The notes under the pieces: generated by a model
Database searches by the model: none
Seen by the model: only the letters and a program-made list of their open reading frames with translations
Told to the model about the DNA's origin: nothing
Position numbers and translations under genes: made by a program
Shown: piece after piece, positions 25,731 through 33,887 of the stretch
Layout: every line of letters begins with the position of its first letter
Numbering within the stretch: position 1 is the first letter of the stretch
Source: Spirochaetota bacterium
GTDB taxonomy: Bacteria; Spirochaetota; Spirochaetia; Treponematales; Rectinemataceae
Direction of reading: 5' to 3'
Assembly (NCBI GenBank): GCA_026398595.1
Contig: JAPLSO010000019.1
Coordinates: 1-64,000 of the forward strand
Length of the DNA: 64,000 nucleotides

Positions 25731-28460
25731 TCACCTCGTGATGCCGCTTTCTAAAACCATCTGATCACTGTTTCCGTTCGAAGATATGGCCTGCTCCGTT
25801 TCCTGTGACGCCTGGGGAGTTTCGGGGCTCGGCGCCGGGGACGGGACTGGCGAAGCCGTGGCGGATTGAACCGTCGTCTGGCCGGCTGGCTCGGCCGGGA
25901 CCTGCGGGGCGGCCGGCACGGGAGAGATGGGCAGCGGCATTGCCGGTAGCGCCGCCGATAACGGCGCCGCCGGTAACGGCGTGGCATTCACGAGGTATTC
26001 CAGAAGATCCTGAGGCTGTATCGCGTAGTGCAGCTTGCCGTAGGCGAGGGCGGCTTGGATGATGTTCTTCGCGTACTGTCGGGGTTGGGCTATGCTCAAG
26101 GTTTCAAGGAGAAGGTCGTCGGGAAGCTCACCCGACTCCCTGGCCCAAGTCTGCATTCTCCCCGGGCCGGCGTTGTAGGCGAACATCGCCCTGACGGGCT
26201 TACCGCCGAATCTATTCAACATATACGAGTAATAGGTCATGCCGATCCGGACGTTGTCGCGCGGGTCGGTGAGCGAATAATTCGTCATCTTGAGGCCTCT
26301 TGCGGTCTCCGATGCCGTGGAAGGCATCAGTTGGGTCAGGCCGACAGCCCCCGCGTAGGACACGGATGTCGGGTCGAAGACGCTCTCCGATCGGATGATC
26401 GCGTAGGCCAGAGCCTCGGGAATGCCCGGTATGGCGGCCCCTTCAGCGACGACCTCGGGCCAGGCCCTGGGGTAGATGAGGCTGTAGAGTTCGGGGAACT
26501 GGGAGCCCAATCCCCTATTGACCGCGTCCCGAGCGAGGCGCAGCGCGGGATAGTACTGGCCTTCCGAAGAAAGTCTGAAGGCCAAGCTGGCGACGAGACT
26601 CTTATCAGCCGAGCCCAGGTACTTAAGGGCCTGGGCCGAAGCCAGATCATTCAAATCGAAGGCGAGGTAGTTGTCGATGAGGGGGAGGGCCGAGAGGGTG
26701 GAAAAGGACGCGGCTCCATCTGGTCCAGCCGCGTTCGGCTCGGCTTTTCCCGAGAGATCGGGCAGGGCGAGAAGGTAGGGCGGAGCTATCTCGAGCCGCC
26801 AAGCCGACATGGTCCGGTAGTATTCCTCGGCGCCGGAATCAGTCAGGATCTTGCCGAAATTGTCGCGCGAAAAGGCTTTGTCGATTTCGCCGCCCTTGTC
26901 CGAAGGAGCTGTCGTGGCGAGGCCGAGCTCGACGAGACGGCCGTCCAGGTAGAGGAATCGTGTTTGCAAGGTGGATGAAAGCCTGGGACCGAGGAGGGTA
27001 AAGAGGGCCAGGGCGTCGTTCCAGGCCTTTTCCTTGAGGAGGCTCCTGTTGTAGCCGTCGACGAGGTCGTCGAAGGAGGAGGGGTTTTTCCAGCGCTGGG
27101 ATGCTTCGGCCAGGGTCCCCAGTTCGAAAGGTCTTCGAGCCTGAGAGGAGGGAACCGAAGGACCGGCCGCCTGGATCGAGGCGAGGGCGGGGCTGGAGCT
27201 AAAATCCTCGATGTCGGCCGCGGCGATCCGCTTCAAGGTGATGTCGAGCCAGTTCCAGAGGGCCCCGTCCGAATCGCCGCCCGAGGGGGCGCTCTCGGTG
27301 AGGGCGAGAAAGAGAATGGCCGCGGCGTCTGAATCTCCCTTGCCCTGCCAGAGGCGGGCGAGGTAGTAGGCGGCCACCCAGAGCCTTTCCTCGACGACTC
27401 CCGAAGATAATCCGGCGGCTACGCGGTCGGCCGAGGCCGCGGGAGCGGGATCATCCTGCCCCTCAGCCCCGAAGGCCCCAGGGAAGTACCTCCTCATGAC
27501 GGCAATGCCTCCGGTGAAATCGTCAATGTTGATGAAGGATCTCGCCGCCTCGGAGATGAGATGGCGGGCTAGGCCCGGGGCAAGAAGGGCGGGAAGGGAA
27601 TTTGCCGCATGGAGGGCAGCCGATGCGTATTTCTTTTCCTGGAAATCAGCCCGCATGAGGGCGAGTTCGGCCTGTCCTGAGTCGACGCCGGGGAGAGCGG
27701 CGGCGAGCCGTAAGGTTTTGGCGCCCCAGGAATCCAGATTGGCGGTCTTGAGGAGATTGAAAGCCAGGGCCGTCCAGGTCGAATCGCCCAGGCCGTTCCG
27801 CGCCGAATATTCATAGAACGAGAGCTCGCTTATTCGGGATTTCGCCGTCCCCGGGAGGTTCTTCCTCGCCGCCGCGGCCGCGTCCAAGACAGCCCTGTAA
27901 TTCCCCGTGGCGAGTCCGGCCGCGGAGATCAGGCCGTACATTTCCCAGTCGGGTCCGAAGTCCCCGATCCAGGATGAGGCCAGGGAAATGACCGAGGCCT
28001 GGTCACCCGCTTTCAGGGCTCGCTGGGCGAGGGTCCTGCCCGCTTCCTTTGCCTCAGCCTCGGGACCGAAGACAAAGGCGAGCCTGTAAAGGAAATCGAT
28101 ATAGGTCGAGTTCGTAAGGGAGAGCTGTCCCGCGAGCTCAAGTTTCTTGGCTTCGTAATACCAGACTTCGCAGCCTTTGCCCTCGGGCACGGTGCCGAGG
28201 TCCTGGAAGGATATCTCTGGCTGATTTGGAGCCGGGATGGGGCTCGGCCCCGGGGCCTGGATCTGTTCCTGGGCAGGAGACTGGGCCTGCGTCGGGAGTT
28301 CTGAGCCTGGTTGGGCAGTTGTCTGAATGGTCGTCGGGGTCGTTTGATCTCCCGTCGGGACCTTGTCTATCTGGCTCCAGGCCCCACTCAGCCCAATGAG
28401 GGTGAGAAAAGCGGGAAACAAGACAAGGCGCTTGAGCCTAGGAGAAAATCCTGTGATCAT
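25731..28460 (-). CDS. Lytic transglycosylase with Slt70-like long helical N-terminus
   Basis: 909 aa. The N-terminal hydrophobic segment LVLFPAFLTLIGLSGAWSQ is a signal peptide, followed by a Pro/Gln-rich linker. Residues about 85-640 are helical, TPR-like, as in the ring of Slt70. The catalytic SLT domain is near residues 660-800: AIIRSESVFDPTSVS (catalytic Glu), GAVGLTQLMPSTA, NVRIGMTYYSYMLNRFGG and AMFAYNAGPGRMQTW. It cleaves peptidoglycan glycan strands to 1,6-anhydro products. The C-terminal 80 residues are Pro/Ala/Gln-rich and low in complexity. Followed 5 bp upstream by the methyltransferase stop, so probably co-transcribed. Confidence 0.93.
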   Translation of the reverse strand: MITGFSPRLKRLVLFPAFLTLIGLSGAWSQIDKVPTGDQTTPTTIQTTAQPGSELPTQAQSPAQEQIQAPGPSPIPAPNQPEISFQDLGTVPEGKGCEVWYYEAKKLELAGQLSLTNSTYIDFLYRLAFVFGPEAEAKEAGRTLAQRALKAGDQASVISLASSWIGDFGPDWEMYGLISAAGLATGNYRAVLDAAAAARKNLPGTAKSRISELSFYEYSARNGLGDSTWTALAFNLLKTANLDSWGAKTLRLAAALPGVDSGQAELALMRADFQEKKYASAALHAANSLPALLAPGLARHLISEAARSFINIDDFTGGIAVMRRYFPGAFGAEGQDDPAPAASADRVAAGLSSGVVEERLWVAAYYLARLWQGKGDSDAAAILFLALTESAPSGGDSDGALWNWLDITLKRIAAADIEDFSSSPALASIQAAGPSVPSSQARRPFELGTLAEASQRWKNPSSFDDLVDGYNRSLLKEKAWNDALALFTLLGPRLSSTLQTRFLYLDGRLVELGLATTAPSDKGGEIDKAFSRDNFGKILTDSGAEEYYRTMSAWRLEIAPPYLLALPDLSGKAEPNAAGPDGAASFSTLSALPLIDNYLAFDLNDLASAQALKYLGSADKSLVASLAFRLSSEGQYYPALRLARDAVNRGLGSQFPELYSLIYPRAWPEVVAEGAAIPGIPEALAYAIIRSESVFDPTSVSYAGAVGLTQLMPSTASETARGLKMTNYSLTDPRDNVRIGMTYYSYMLNRFGGKPVRAMFAYNAGPGRMQTWARESGELPDDLLLETLSIAQPRQYAKNIIQAALAYGKLHYAIQPQDLLEYLVNATPLPAAPLSAALPAMPLPISPVPAAPQVPAEPAGQTTVQSATASPVPSPAPSPETPQASQETEQAISSNGNSDQMVLESGITR

Positions 28461-28465
28461 GATGT

Positions 28466-29212
28466 TCAGGCTCCGGCCACGGCTACGAGGGTTTCGGCCT
28501 TTTCATCGTAGCGCCCACCCCCAAGATCCCCGAATATGGAAGCCGAGGCGAAACCAGCCTGGTACAGGGCGTCTTTCATTTCCATGCCTGAGTAGAGCCG
28601 CAGATCGAAGGAACGGTCGACGTGCAGCCCCGGTTTTTCGAGGATCCAGCGGTTGGCCTGGGCTTCCCAGGGGCCGACGACTGCGTATTCCGTCCTGACC
28701 TTCCAACCTGCGCGCTCGAACTCCTCTCCCGCGATGAAGTCCCTCGCCGCCACCTCCTTGCCCAGGGTTTCGAGGACGAAGGTGCCGCCGGCCCTAAGGT
28801 TGCGCGAACAGTTGGCGAGGAGGGTAATGTCCTCTTCCTTGGTCTTGAAGTAGCCGAAACTCGTGAAGAGGTTGACGCAGAGGTCGAAGGCGCCCGGTCG
28901 GGAAAAGCGCCGCGCGTCTTCAAGGACGAATTCCACATGGACGCCGGCGGCCTCGGCTGTCTCGAGGGCAGCCTCGAGGTAGGAAGGAGTAATATCGAGG
29001 CCTGTAACGACGTAGCCCCGCCTGGCGAACTCCACCGAATGCCGGCCCACGCCGCAGCAGAGATCGAGGATCCTGGCTCCCGGCTCGAGGCCGACGAGCT
29101 TCTCGATCCTGTCGATGTTCGAGGGCACCTCAGCCCATTTGGCTTCGTCGAACATGAGAGGGGCATAGGTCTCCCAGAAGCTGTAATCCTCGAACCACTC
29201 TTTCCCGTTCAA
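28466..29212 (-). CDS. Class I SAM-dependent methyltransferase
   Basis: 248 aa. Motif I is ARILDLCCGVGRHSVEFARRG. GYVVTGLDITPSYLE gives the acidic residue after strand 2, and CVNLFTSFGYF lies near motif IV. The start codon is TTG at 29212, overlapping the previous stop as TTGA; this is supported because NGKEWFEDYSFWETYAPLMFD before the first internal ATG is conserved in this family (Methyltransf_25/COG2226-like with N-terminal EWFE). It is translationally coupled to the small gene at 29209. Substrate unknown. Confidence 0.85.
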   Translation of the reverse strand: MNGKEWFEDYSFWETYAPLMFDEAKWAEVPSNIDRIEKLVGLEPGARILDLCCGVGRHSVEFARRGYVVTGLDITPSYLEAALETAEAAGVHVEFVLEDARRFSRPGAFDLCVNLFTSFGYFKTKEEDITLLANCSRNLRAGGTFVLETLGKEVAARDFIAGEEFERAGWKVRTEYAVVGPWEAQANRWILEKPGLHVDRSFDLRLYSGMEMKDALYQAGFASASIFGDLGGGRYDEKAETLVAVAGA

Positions 29213-29571
29213 AGCGCTTTATGCTCCATGACCAACCCCATCGCGTAGGAGAGAAGGCCCATATCCAATTCGCCAGCGCTTTCCGAAAGTATGTCGCGGA
29301 GCTCCTTCCAGTCTTCGGCGGAGAGATCGGTTCCGTCGTAGTCCTCGAGGAAGATGCTCCCCATACAGGCCGCCCAGTCGGCCGCTTTGTCGGGATCGGC
29401 CACATAGCGTTCCTCGAAGGAGAGCGCCAGGGCATCCTGTGTTTCCTTGGGAAGCCGGCCGAAATGCCGCGCCGCGAAGGTTTGGGCGAAACCGGGTTTT
29501 GAGCCACCCTTGCCCCTGAGTTCTGCCATCGACCTTTGAACGTCGCTTCTCAGTTTTTCCGAAGATTTCAT
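29209..29571 (-). CDS. Hypothetical small protein coupled to a methyltransferase
   Basis: 120 aa, not recognised. Acidic and helical, no signal peptide or membrane helix. Residue blocks such as FAARHFGRLPKETQDALALSF and EDWKELRDILSESAG suggest a compact helical fold. It overlaps the methyltransferase start by 4 bp (TTGA). The coding reality is supported by this coupling and G+C-rich third codon positions. Confidence 0.65.
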   Translation of the reverse strand: MKSSEKLRSDVQRSMAELRGKGGSKPGFAQTFAARHFGRLPKETQDALALSFEERYVADPDKAADWAACMGSIFLEDYDGTDLSAEDWKELRDILSESAGELDMGLLSYAMGLVMEHKAL

Positions 29572-29614
29572 CCATTAGTATATCGGCATCTTTCCATAAG
29601 CCTTGATACGTCCT

Positions 29615-29652
29615 CCGCCTTCAGGTGAAGGGGCGCCTTCAGGTGAAGGCGG
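29615..29652. repeat. Tandem 16-bp repeat forming a hairpin at the 3' end of the CPBP gene
   Basis: CGCCTTCAGGTGAAGG occurs twice in tandem, and the outer arms CCGCCTTCA (29615-29623) and TGAAGGCGG (29644-29652) are exact complements. The structure covers the stop codon of the minus-strand CPBP gene. It may act as a terminator though no T run follows. Confidence 0.45.
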
Positions 29653-30304
29653 TGACCAGGAGGACGGCGAGGTCATAGAAGGCGTGGCCCAGGGCGAGGG
29701 CGTGCAGTTTCGATCCCTTTATCCTGAAGAACGAAAAGACGAGGGCGAAAATCCCCGTCATCGCGGCGCCATAGAGGCCTTGACCGAGGTGGGAGAGGGC
29801 AAAGACCAGGGCCGAGACGAGATAGGCCGCTGCCGGGGCAAAGCCCGCCCTGCCCAAGGCCCCGACGGCGAAAAAACGGAAAAAAAGTTCCTCCGAGTAG
29901 CCCGTGCCGAGACAGGCGAGGACGATGAACACGAGGCTAAGGGGATTAGGGGCCGCCGCGTGAGGGAAGAAGGCCAGGAGGGGGTTTTCGACACCTGCCG
30001 CCAAGGCGAGGAGGGCGCCGGCGAGTGCCAGGGCCGCTTCGCAGGCACCGATGCCCAGGCCGTCCAGGACTTCCCTGGGCTGGGGCAAGGCCTTTTCTGG
30101 CAGCGGACAATCCTCGGCGAGCCAGCGCTTTCCCAGCCAGAGGAGGATGGCCGTCCTCGCGGCGCCCTTGAGGGCCGAGAGGACGAACCAAGGCGTCGAG
30201 AAGAGCCGGATCGGCGACGGGGGGAGAAAGAAATCGGGCCAGAGGAAGGCGTAGGCCAGGAAGAGAACGAGGAGGGGCGCCGCGCCCTTCTTGAAGCGGT
30301 CCAT
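29639..30304 (-). CDS. CPBP-family intramembrane metalloprotease (CAAX-prenyl-like)
   Basis: 221 aa, about 6-8 hydrophobic helices. The catalytic motif GYSEELFFRFFAVGAL contains the EExxxR signature; a second-motif His lies in FALSHLGQG, and a third in LGHAFYDLAVL. These are the zinc-site residues of the Abi/CPBP family. Members process membrane peptides or protect against bacteriocins. The start at 30304 (MDRFKKG) is preferred over 30328. Divergent from the ComEC-like gene. Confidence 0.88.
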   Translation of the reverse strand: MDRFKKGAAPLLVLFLAYAFLWPDFFLPPSPIRLFSTPWFVLSALKGAARTAILLWLGKRWLAEDCPLPEKALPQPREVLDGLGIGACEAALALAGALLALAAGVENPLLAFFPHAAAPNPLSLVFIVLACLGTGYSEELFFRFFAVGALGRAGFAPAAAYLVSALVFALSHLGQGLYGAAMTGIFALVFSFFRIKGSKLHALALGHAFYDLAVLLVTAFT

Positions 30305-30378
30305 GACCCAGCATTGTATCCCGGGCAAGCTTCCTTGTCATTTGAAGCGCGGGAAGGCCGAACGGGCGTTTCTTGGAT

Positions 30379-32169
30379 ATGGAAGCCTGCACAGAAAGCG
30401 GCGCCGCCGAGCGCGCCTCCTTCCCCGTCCTTTTCAGGCGCCGACTCCTCGGCCGGGCCCGATGGGTCCTTCCCCGCACGGCTCCCTGCGTCTGGACGGC
30501 CCTCGGCGCCATTTTTGCCTTCTACCCCGCTTTTCCCGGGCCCAGGCTGGCTCTTTTAATCGCCCTCGCGCTCGGCGGCGCCGCTGTGCCGCTGTACTGC
30601 CTCCCCGGCAGGGCTTTCGGGATGGCCCCGGCCCTTTTCGCCCTTTCCTTCGGTCTCGTCCTCGGAGGCTCGGCCCGGCTCTCCGAATCGACCTTCGCCG
30701 CTCCGGCTGAAATCCTGCGTTTTGGGACAACGGGATTCTCGGGCAGTCTCGTCGCCGATTCGAGGCGGACTTCTTCGGGCAACAGCGCCCTCGTCGTCGG
30801 CATCTCCGCGCTCTCGATTTCTTTTCCTGGATGGAGAGCCCGTCTCTCCTGGCCGCGCCGGCTTCCCCGCCTCTCCCTCATCGTCGATACCAAGGCGGAT
30901 TTCTATTCCGGTCAGCGGATCGAGTCTTTGAGTATCTCGGCGATAGCTCCTGAAAGCGCCCTATACTTCGCCTCAAAAGCGAAGCTCGAAGTCGATGCCT
31001 CCCCGGCCGTGGCGGACAATATCAGAGGTGCCTTGCGGAAACTGTTTTCCGAGCGGATCAAGGCGGTTTCAGGCGGGTCCTTTCCCTTGGCCCAGGCCCT
31101 TCTCCTGGGTATAAAGGACGAGATCGACGGGATGGAGTCGGCCCTTTTCCGCGACGCGGGCTGCGCCCACATCCTCTCCCTCTCGGGTCAGCACCTCTCC
31201 ATCCTCTGCATGCTCATGACCCTCCTCTTCGAAAAAGGCTTGAGGCGCCCCGGGATTGCGAAGATCGCTTCCCTTGTTTTCGCCCTATTCTTTTCCTGGC
31301 TCGCAGGCTCGGGCCCATCCCTTTTGAGAGCCTGCCTCATGACCCTGTGCGCCATCATTCTCGCGCGGGCGGACAGGCCCCAGCGAGGTCTTTCCATTCT
31401 CGCCCTCGTCTTCTGCCTCGGTCTCGCCTTGAAGCCCGCCGATGCCCGAAGCCTCTCCTTCGTCCTCTCCTACGCGGCCATGCTGGGTCTCATCCTCCTT
31501 TCTTCCCGCTGGGAGAATCTTCTCTGGCGGCTCCCGCCGCCCCTCGTCAAGGCCCTCTCCCCCTCCCTCGCCGCCATCTGCGCCACTGCCCCCTTCTCCC
31601 TCGGCGCCTTCGGCCGCGTGACGACGGGCGGCATACTGGCCGCCACGCTCTCGGGTCCCCTCGTCCTCCTCTTCATGTGGTCCCTCCTGGCCGCATCGGT
31701 TCTCGGCGCCTTCCTGCCCTTTCTGGATGCCTGGCTGGCCGTCTGGCACCAGTTGGTCCATGTCATCCTTCTTGATGTCATGAGACTGGGAGCCCGGTTC
31801 CCGGCCATAACCCCCGCCACCCCATTCGGAACTTTCCTGGTATCGGCGGCCGTTGTCCTCGTCTGTCTCTTCGTGTATGCTTATCCCTACGGCGAGAGCG
31901 CCCTTTTTACAGCCTCCAGGTCGCGCCGCCCTATCCTCCGCAGCCGGGAAGGCCATGACGATTTCCTACGACTCCCCAACCTCCCTCAAAGACTTTCTCG
32001 AATCCAAGGGCCTCGCCATGTCGAAACGCTTCGGCCAGAACTTCCTGGTCGACAGGAACGCGCGACAGAAGCTCTACGCGGCGATCGGAGCCGGCCCGGG
32101 CGCGCCGATCTGGGAGATCGGGCCGGGGATAGGCTCGATAACCTCTCTTCTTCTGGAGGGCGGACATAA
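30379..32169 (+). CDS. ComEC/Rec2-family membrane protein, probable frameshift near 3' end
   Basis: Polytopic protein with ComEC hallmarks: an N-terminal soluble region (about 95-220), DAGCAHILSLSGQHLSILCM and AGSGPSLLRACLMTLCAI in the competence domain, and then further helices. It lacks the C-terminal metallo-beta-lactamase domain, so it is a short form. The channel moves single-stranded DNA in competent bacteria. In the plain frame the gene runs 215 bp into rsmA and ends in unlikely sequence. A -1 shift at the T5 run (31904-31908) gives ALFYSLQVAPPYPPQPGRP and a stop at 31956-31958 that overlaps the rsmA ATG as ATGA, as seen at many junctions here. The start at 30379 is a guess among TTG 30373 and ATG 30379. 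Confidence 0.8.
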   Translation: MEACTESGAAERASFPVLFRRRLLGRARWVLPRTAPCVWTALGAIFAFYPAFPGPRLALLIALALGGAAVPLYCLPGRAFGMAPALFALSFGLVLGGSARLSESTFAAPAEILRFGTTGFSGSLVADSRRTSSGNSALVVGISALSISFPGWRARLSWPRRLPRLSLIVDTKADFYSGQRIESLSISAIAPESALYFASKAKLEVDASPAVADNIRGALRKLFSERIKAVSGGSFPLAQALLLGIKDEIDGMESALFRDAGCAHILSLSGQHLSILCMLMTLLFEKGLRRPGIAKIASLVFALFFSWLAGSGPSLLRACLMTLCAIILARADRPQRGLSILALVFCLGLALKPADARSLSFVLSYAAMLGLILLSSRWENLLWRLPPPLVKALSPSLAAICATAPFSLGAFGRVTTGGILAATLSGPLVLLFMWSLLAASVLGAFLPFLDAWLAVWHQLVHVILLDVMRLGARFPAITPATPFGTFLVSAAVVLVCLFVYAYPYGESALFTASRSRRPILRSREGHDDFLRLPNLPQRLSRIQGPRHVETLRPELPGRQERATEALRGDRSRPGRADLGDRAGDRLDNLSSSGGRT

Positions 32170-32803
32170 GGTCACGGCCTTCGAGATAGACTACGGGTTC
32201 GTCCGCGTCCTCAAGGAGGTCTTCGATTCGGCGCCAGGCTTCTCCATCGTCGAGGGCGATTTTCTCAAGACCTGGAAGTCGGCCCTGGCCTCGGGCCGTC
32301 CCGAGGTCATCTTCGGCAACCTGCCCTACAACGCGGCCCTGGCCATCATCGCCGATCTTCTCGAGCATCCCTGGGTTCCGCCCAGGATAGTCTTCACCGT
32401 CCAGAAGGAGGCGGCGAAGCGTATAGCCGCCTCCCCGGGGACCAAGGACTACTCGGCCTTCAGCGTGCTCTGCTCGTCGGTCTGCAGGACGACCATTCTT
32501 TATGACATCGGCCCCTCGGCGTTCTGGCCCCAGCCCCGGGTGACGAGTTCGGTGATTCTCCTCGAGCCTCGTTTCGAACCCGTGGCCGGCGATGACAGGC
32601 TTGGCTTTTCGCGTTTCGTCCGTTCGTCCTTCTCCTCGCGCCGGAAAACCTTGAGAAACAATCTCTCGGCCTATGATAAGGCTATGGCGGCGAGGCTCGA
32701 CCCCGCCCTCTCCGCCCTAGGCATTTCCGGCGAAATCCGCGCCGAAGCCCTTTCTCCCGAGGCCCTGGCCTCAGTATATTCCGCCATCAAATCCCCGGCT
32801 TGA
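31955..32803 (+). CDS. rsmA: 16S rRNA dimethyladenosine transferase
   Basis: 282 aa. It dimethylates A1518 and A1519 of 16S rRNA with SAM. Seen are LAMSKRFGQNFLVDRNARQK at the N-terminus, SAM motif WEIGPGIGSITSLLL, acidic FEIDYGF and the catalytic IFGNLPYNAAL. The C-terminal RNA-binding half has SRRKTLRNNLSAY. The start at 31955 is chosen by homology; the frame is open further upstream but that part lies in the ComEC-like gene. The gene order comEC-like, rsmA, bactofilin, TPR protein and mtaB looks like one transcription unit. Confidence 0.96.
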   Translation: MTISYDSPTSLKDFLESKGLAMSKRFGQNFLVDRNARQKLYAAIGAGPGAPIWEIGPGIGSITSLLLEGGHKVTAFEIDYGFVRVLKEVFDSAPGFSIVEGDFLKTWKSALASGRPEVIFGNLPYNAALAIIADLLEHPWVPPRIVFTVQKEAAKRIAASPGTKDYSAFSVLCSSVCRTTILYDIGPSAFWPQPRVTSSVILLEPRFEPVAGDDRLGFSRFVRSSFSSRRKTLRNNLSAYDKAMAARLDPALSALGISGEIRAEALSPEALASVYSAIKSPA

Positions 32804-32845
32804 AACTATACACTGCTTGTCGCTCTGGTCCCGGATCTTTATGAT

Positions 32846-33217
32846 ATGGCCATGCCCAGCGTCCAGAAAAGCGTACCTGACGAAGACGAAATCGATACCG
32901 TCCTCGCGCCCGACATCGAGTTCTCAGGATCGATGGAGACGAGCAAAGACCTCCTCGTCAAGGGACGGATCTCGGGCTCGATCGTCTGCGGCGAAGATCT
33001 CTATATTTCCGAAGACGCCGTGGTCTCCGCCGAGATAAAGGCGCGGCGTGTCATCGTTCGCGGCTCCCTCGAGGGCAGGGTCGTCGCGGTCGAAAGCATC
33101 CAGGTCCTCCCCGGTTCCAGGGTGGGCGCTTCTCTCGAGGCCCCCGAGGTCGTGGTCGAGGAAAAAGAGCTGTTCAGGGGTACGATACTCGCCGCCGAGA
33201 AACCTGAAAATGTCTAG
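32846..33217 (+). CDS. Bactofilin (polymer-forming cytoskeletal protein)
   Basis: 123 aa. The core is a right-handed beta-helix of short repeats: FSGSMETSKDLLVKGRISGS, IVCGEDLYISEDAVVSAEIK and RVIVRGSLEGRVVAVESIQ, typical of bactofilins (DUF583). Bactofilins polymerise without nucleotide on the inner membrane and guide cell shape or motility. An acidic tail precedes the end. Second possible start ATG at 32852. Its 3' end overlaps the TPR gene start by 8 bp. Confidence 0.92.
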   Translation: MAMPSVQKSVPDEDEIDTVLAPDIEFSGSMETSKDLLVKGRISGSIVCGEDLYISEDAVVSAEIKARRVIVRGSLEGRVVAVESIQVLPGSRVGASLEAPEVVVEEKELFRGTILAAEKPENV

Positions 33218-33887
33218 ATCCCATCAGGCAAGCGGCGCCCGCTTGGCGCGGACGCTTTTGCTCTTCATGCTTTTTATGCCCGCTTTCTTCCTTGCCGCCC
33301 TCGACGCCCAGGCGCAGGGAAGTACGATGCCCGGTTCGGAGATACTCAAGCTGACGAGCTCGGGCAGGCACGATGAAGCGAGGACCAGAGGCCTCGCCCG
33401 CGTCACCGGGGTCAAGGACGATATCGACGCCTATGTCGCCCTCTCCTGGAGTCTCGTCGCCCTCAAGAAGTACAGTGAAGCCGAGTCCTGGGCTTTTAAA
33501 GGCTACAGCCTCAGAAAGGATCCCCGCCTCGCCCAGGCTATCGGCGAAGCCTCCTTCTACCTGGGGAAAAACGAGGTTGCCCTCCAGATGCTCTGCGAGT
33601 ACATAGCCTCATATCCCGAGGGGCAGCGGGCTGGGCTTTCCTTTTACCTCTGCGGTGAACTCTACCTGCGGTCGGCTCTGTACATGCATGCCGACATAGC
33701 CCTGTCCACGGCCGTGACCCATAGTCCTTCCAACCCTCTTTGGTGGACCCGCCTGGGTTGGGCGCGCGAGAACGCTAAAAAATACCTCCAGGCTTTGAGC
33801 GCCTATGAGTCGGCCCTTGCCTTGAGTCCCAACTTCGTCGACGCCCTCGAGGGCAGGAAGCGGATCCAGGACCGGATGCGGGAATGA
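33210..33887 (+). CDS. Exported TPR-repeat protein
   Basis: 225 aa from ATG 33210. The signal sequence spans LARTLLLFMLFMPAFFLAALDAQAQ. The rest is tetratricopeptide-like: AYVALSWSLVALKKYSEAESWAFKG (split here as seen in the sequence), LWWTRLGWARENAKKYLQALSAYESAL, with the W-LG-Y-A-F-A-P pattern. TPRs mediate protein contacts. Placed between a bactofilin and mtaB, overlapping both by 4-8 bp, it could be a periplasmic partner of the shape machinery (inference). Confidence 0.85.
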   Translation: MSRSHQASGARLARTLLLFMLFMPAFFLAALDAQAQGSTMPGSEILKLTSSGRHDEARTRGLARVTGVKDDIDAYVALSWSLVALKKYSEAESWAFKGYSLRKDPRLAQAIGEASFYLGKNEVALQMLCEYIASYPEGQRAGLSFYLCGELYLRSALYMHADIALSTAVTHSPSNPLWWTRLGWARENAKKYLQALSAYESALALSPNFVDALEGRKRIQDRMRE

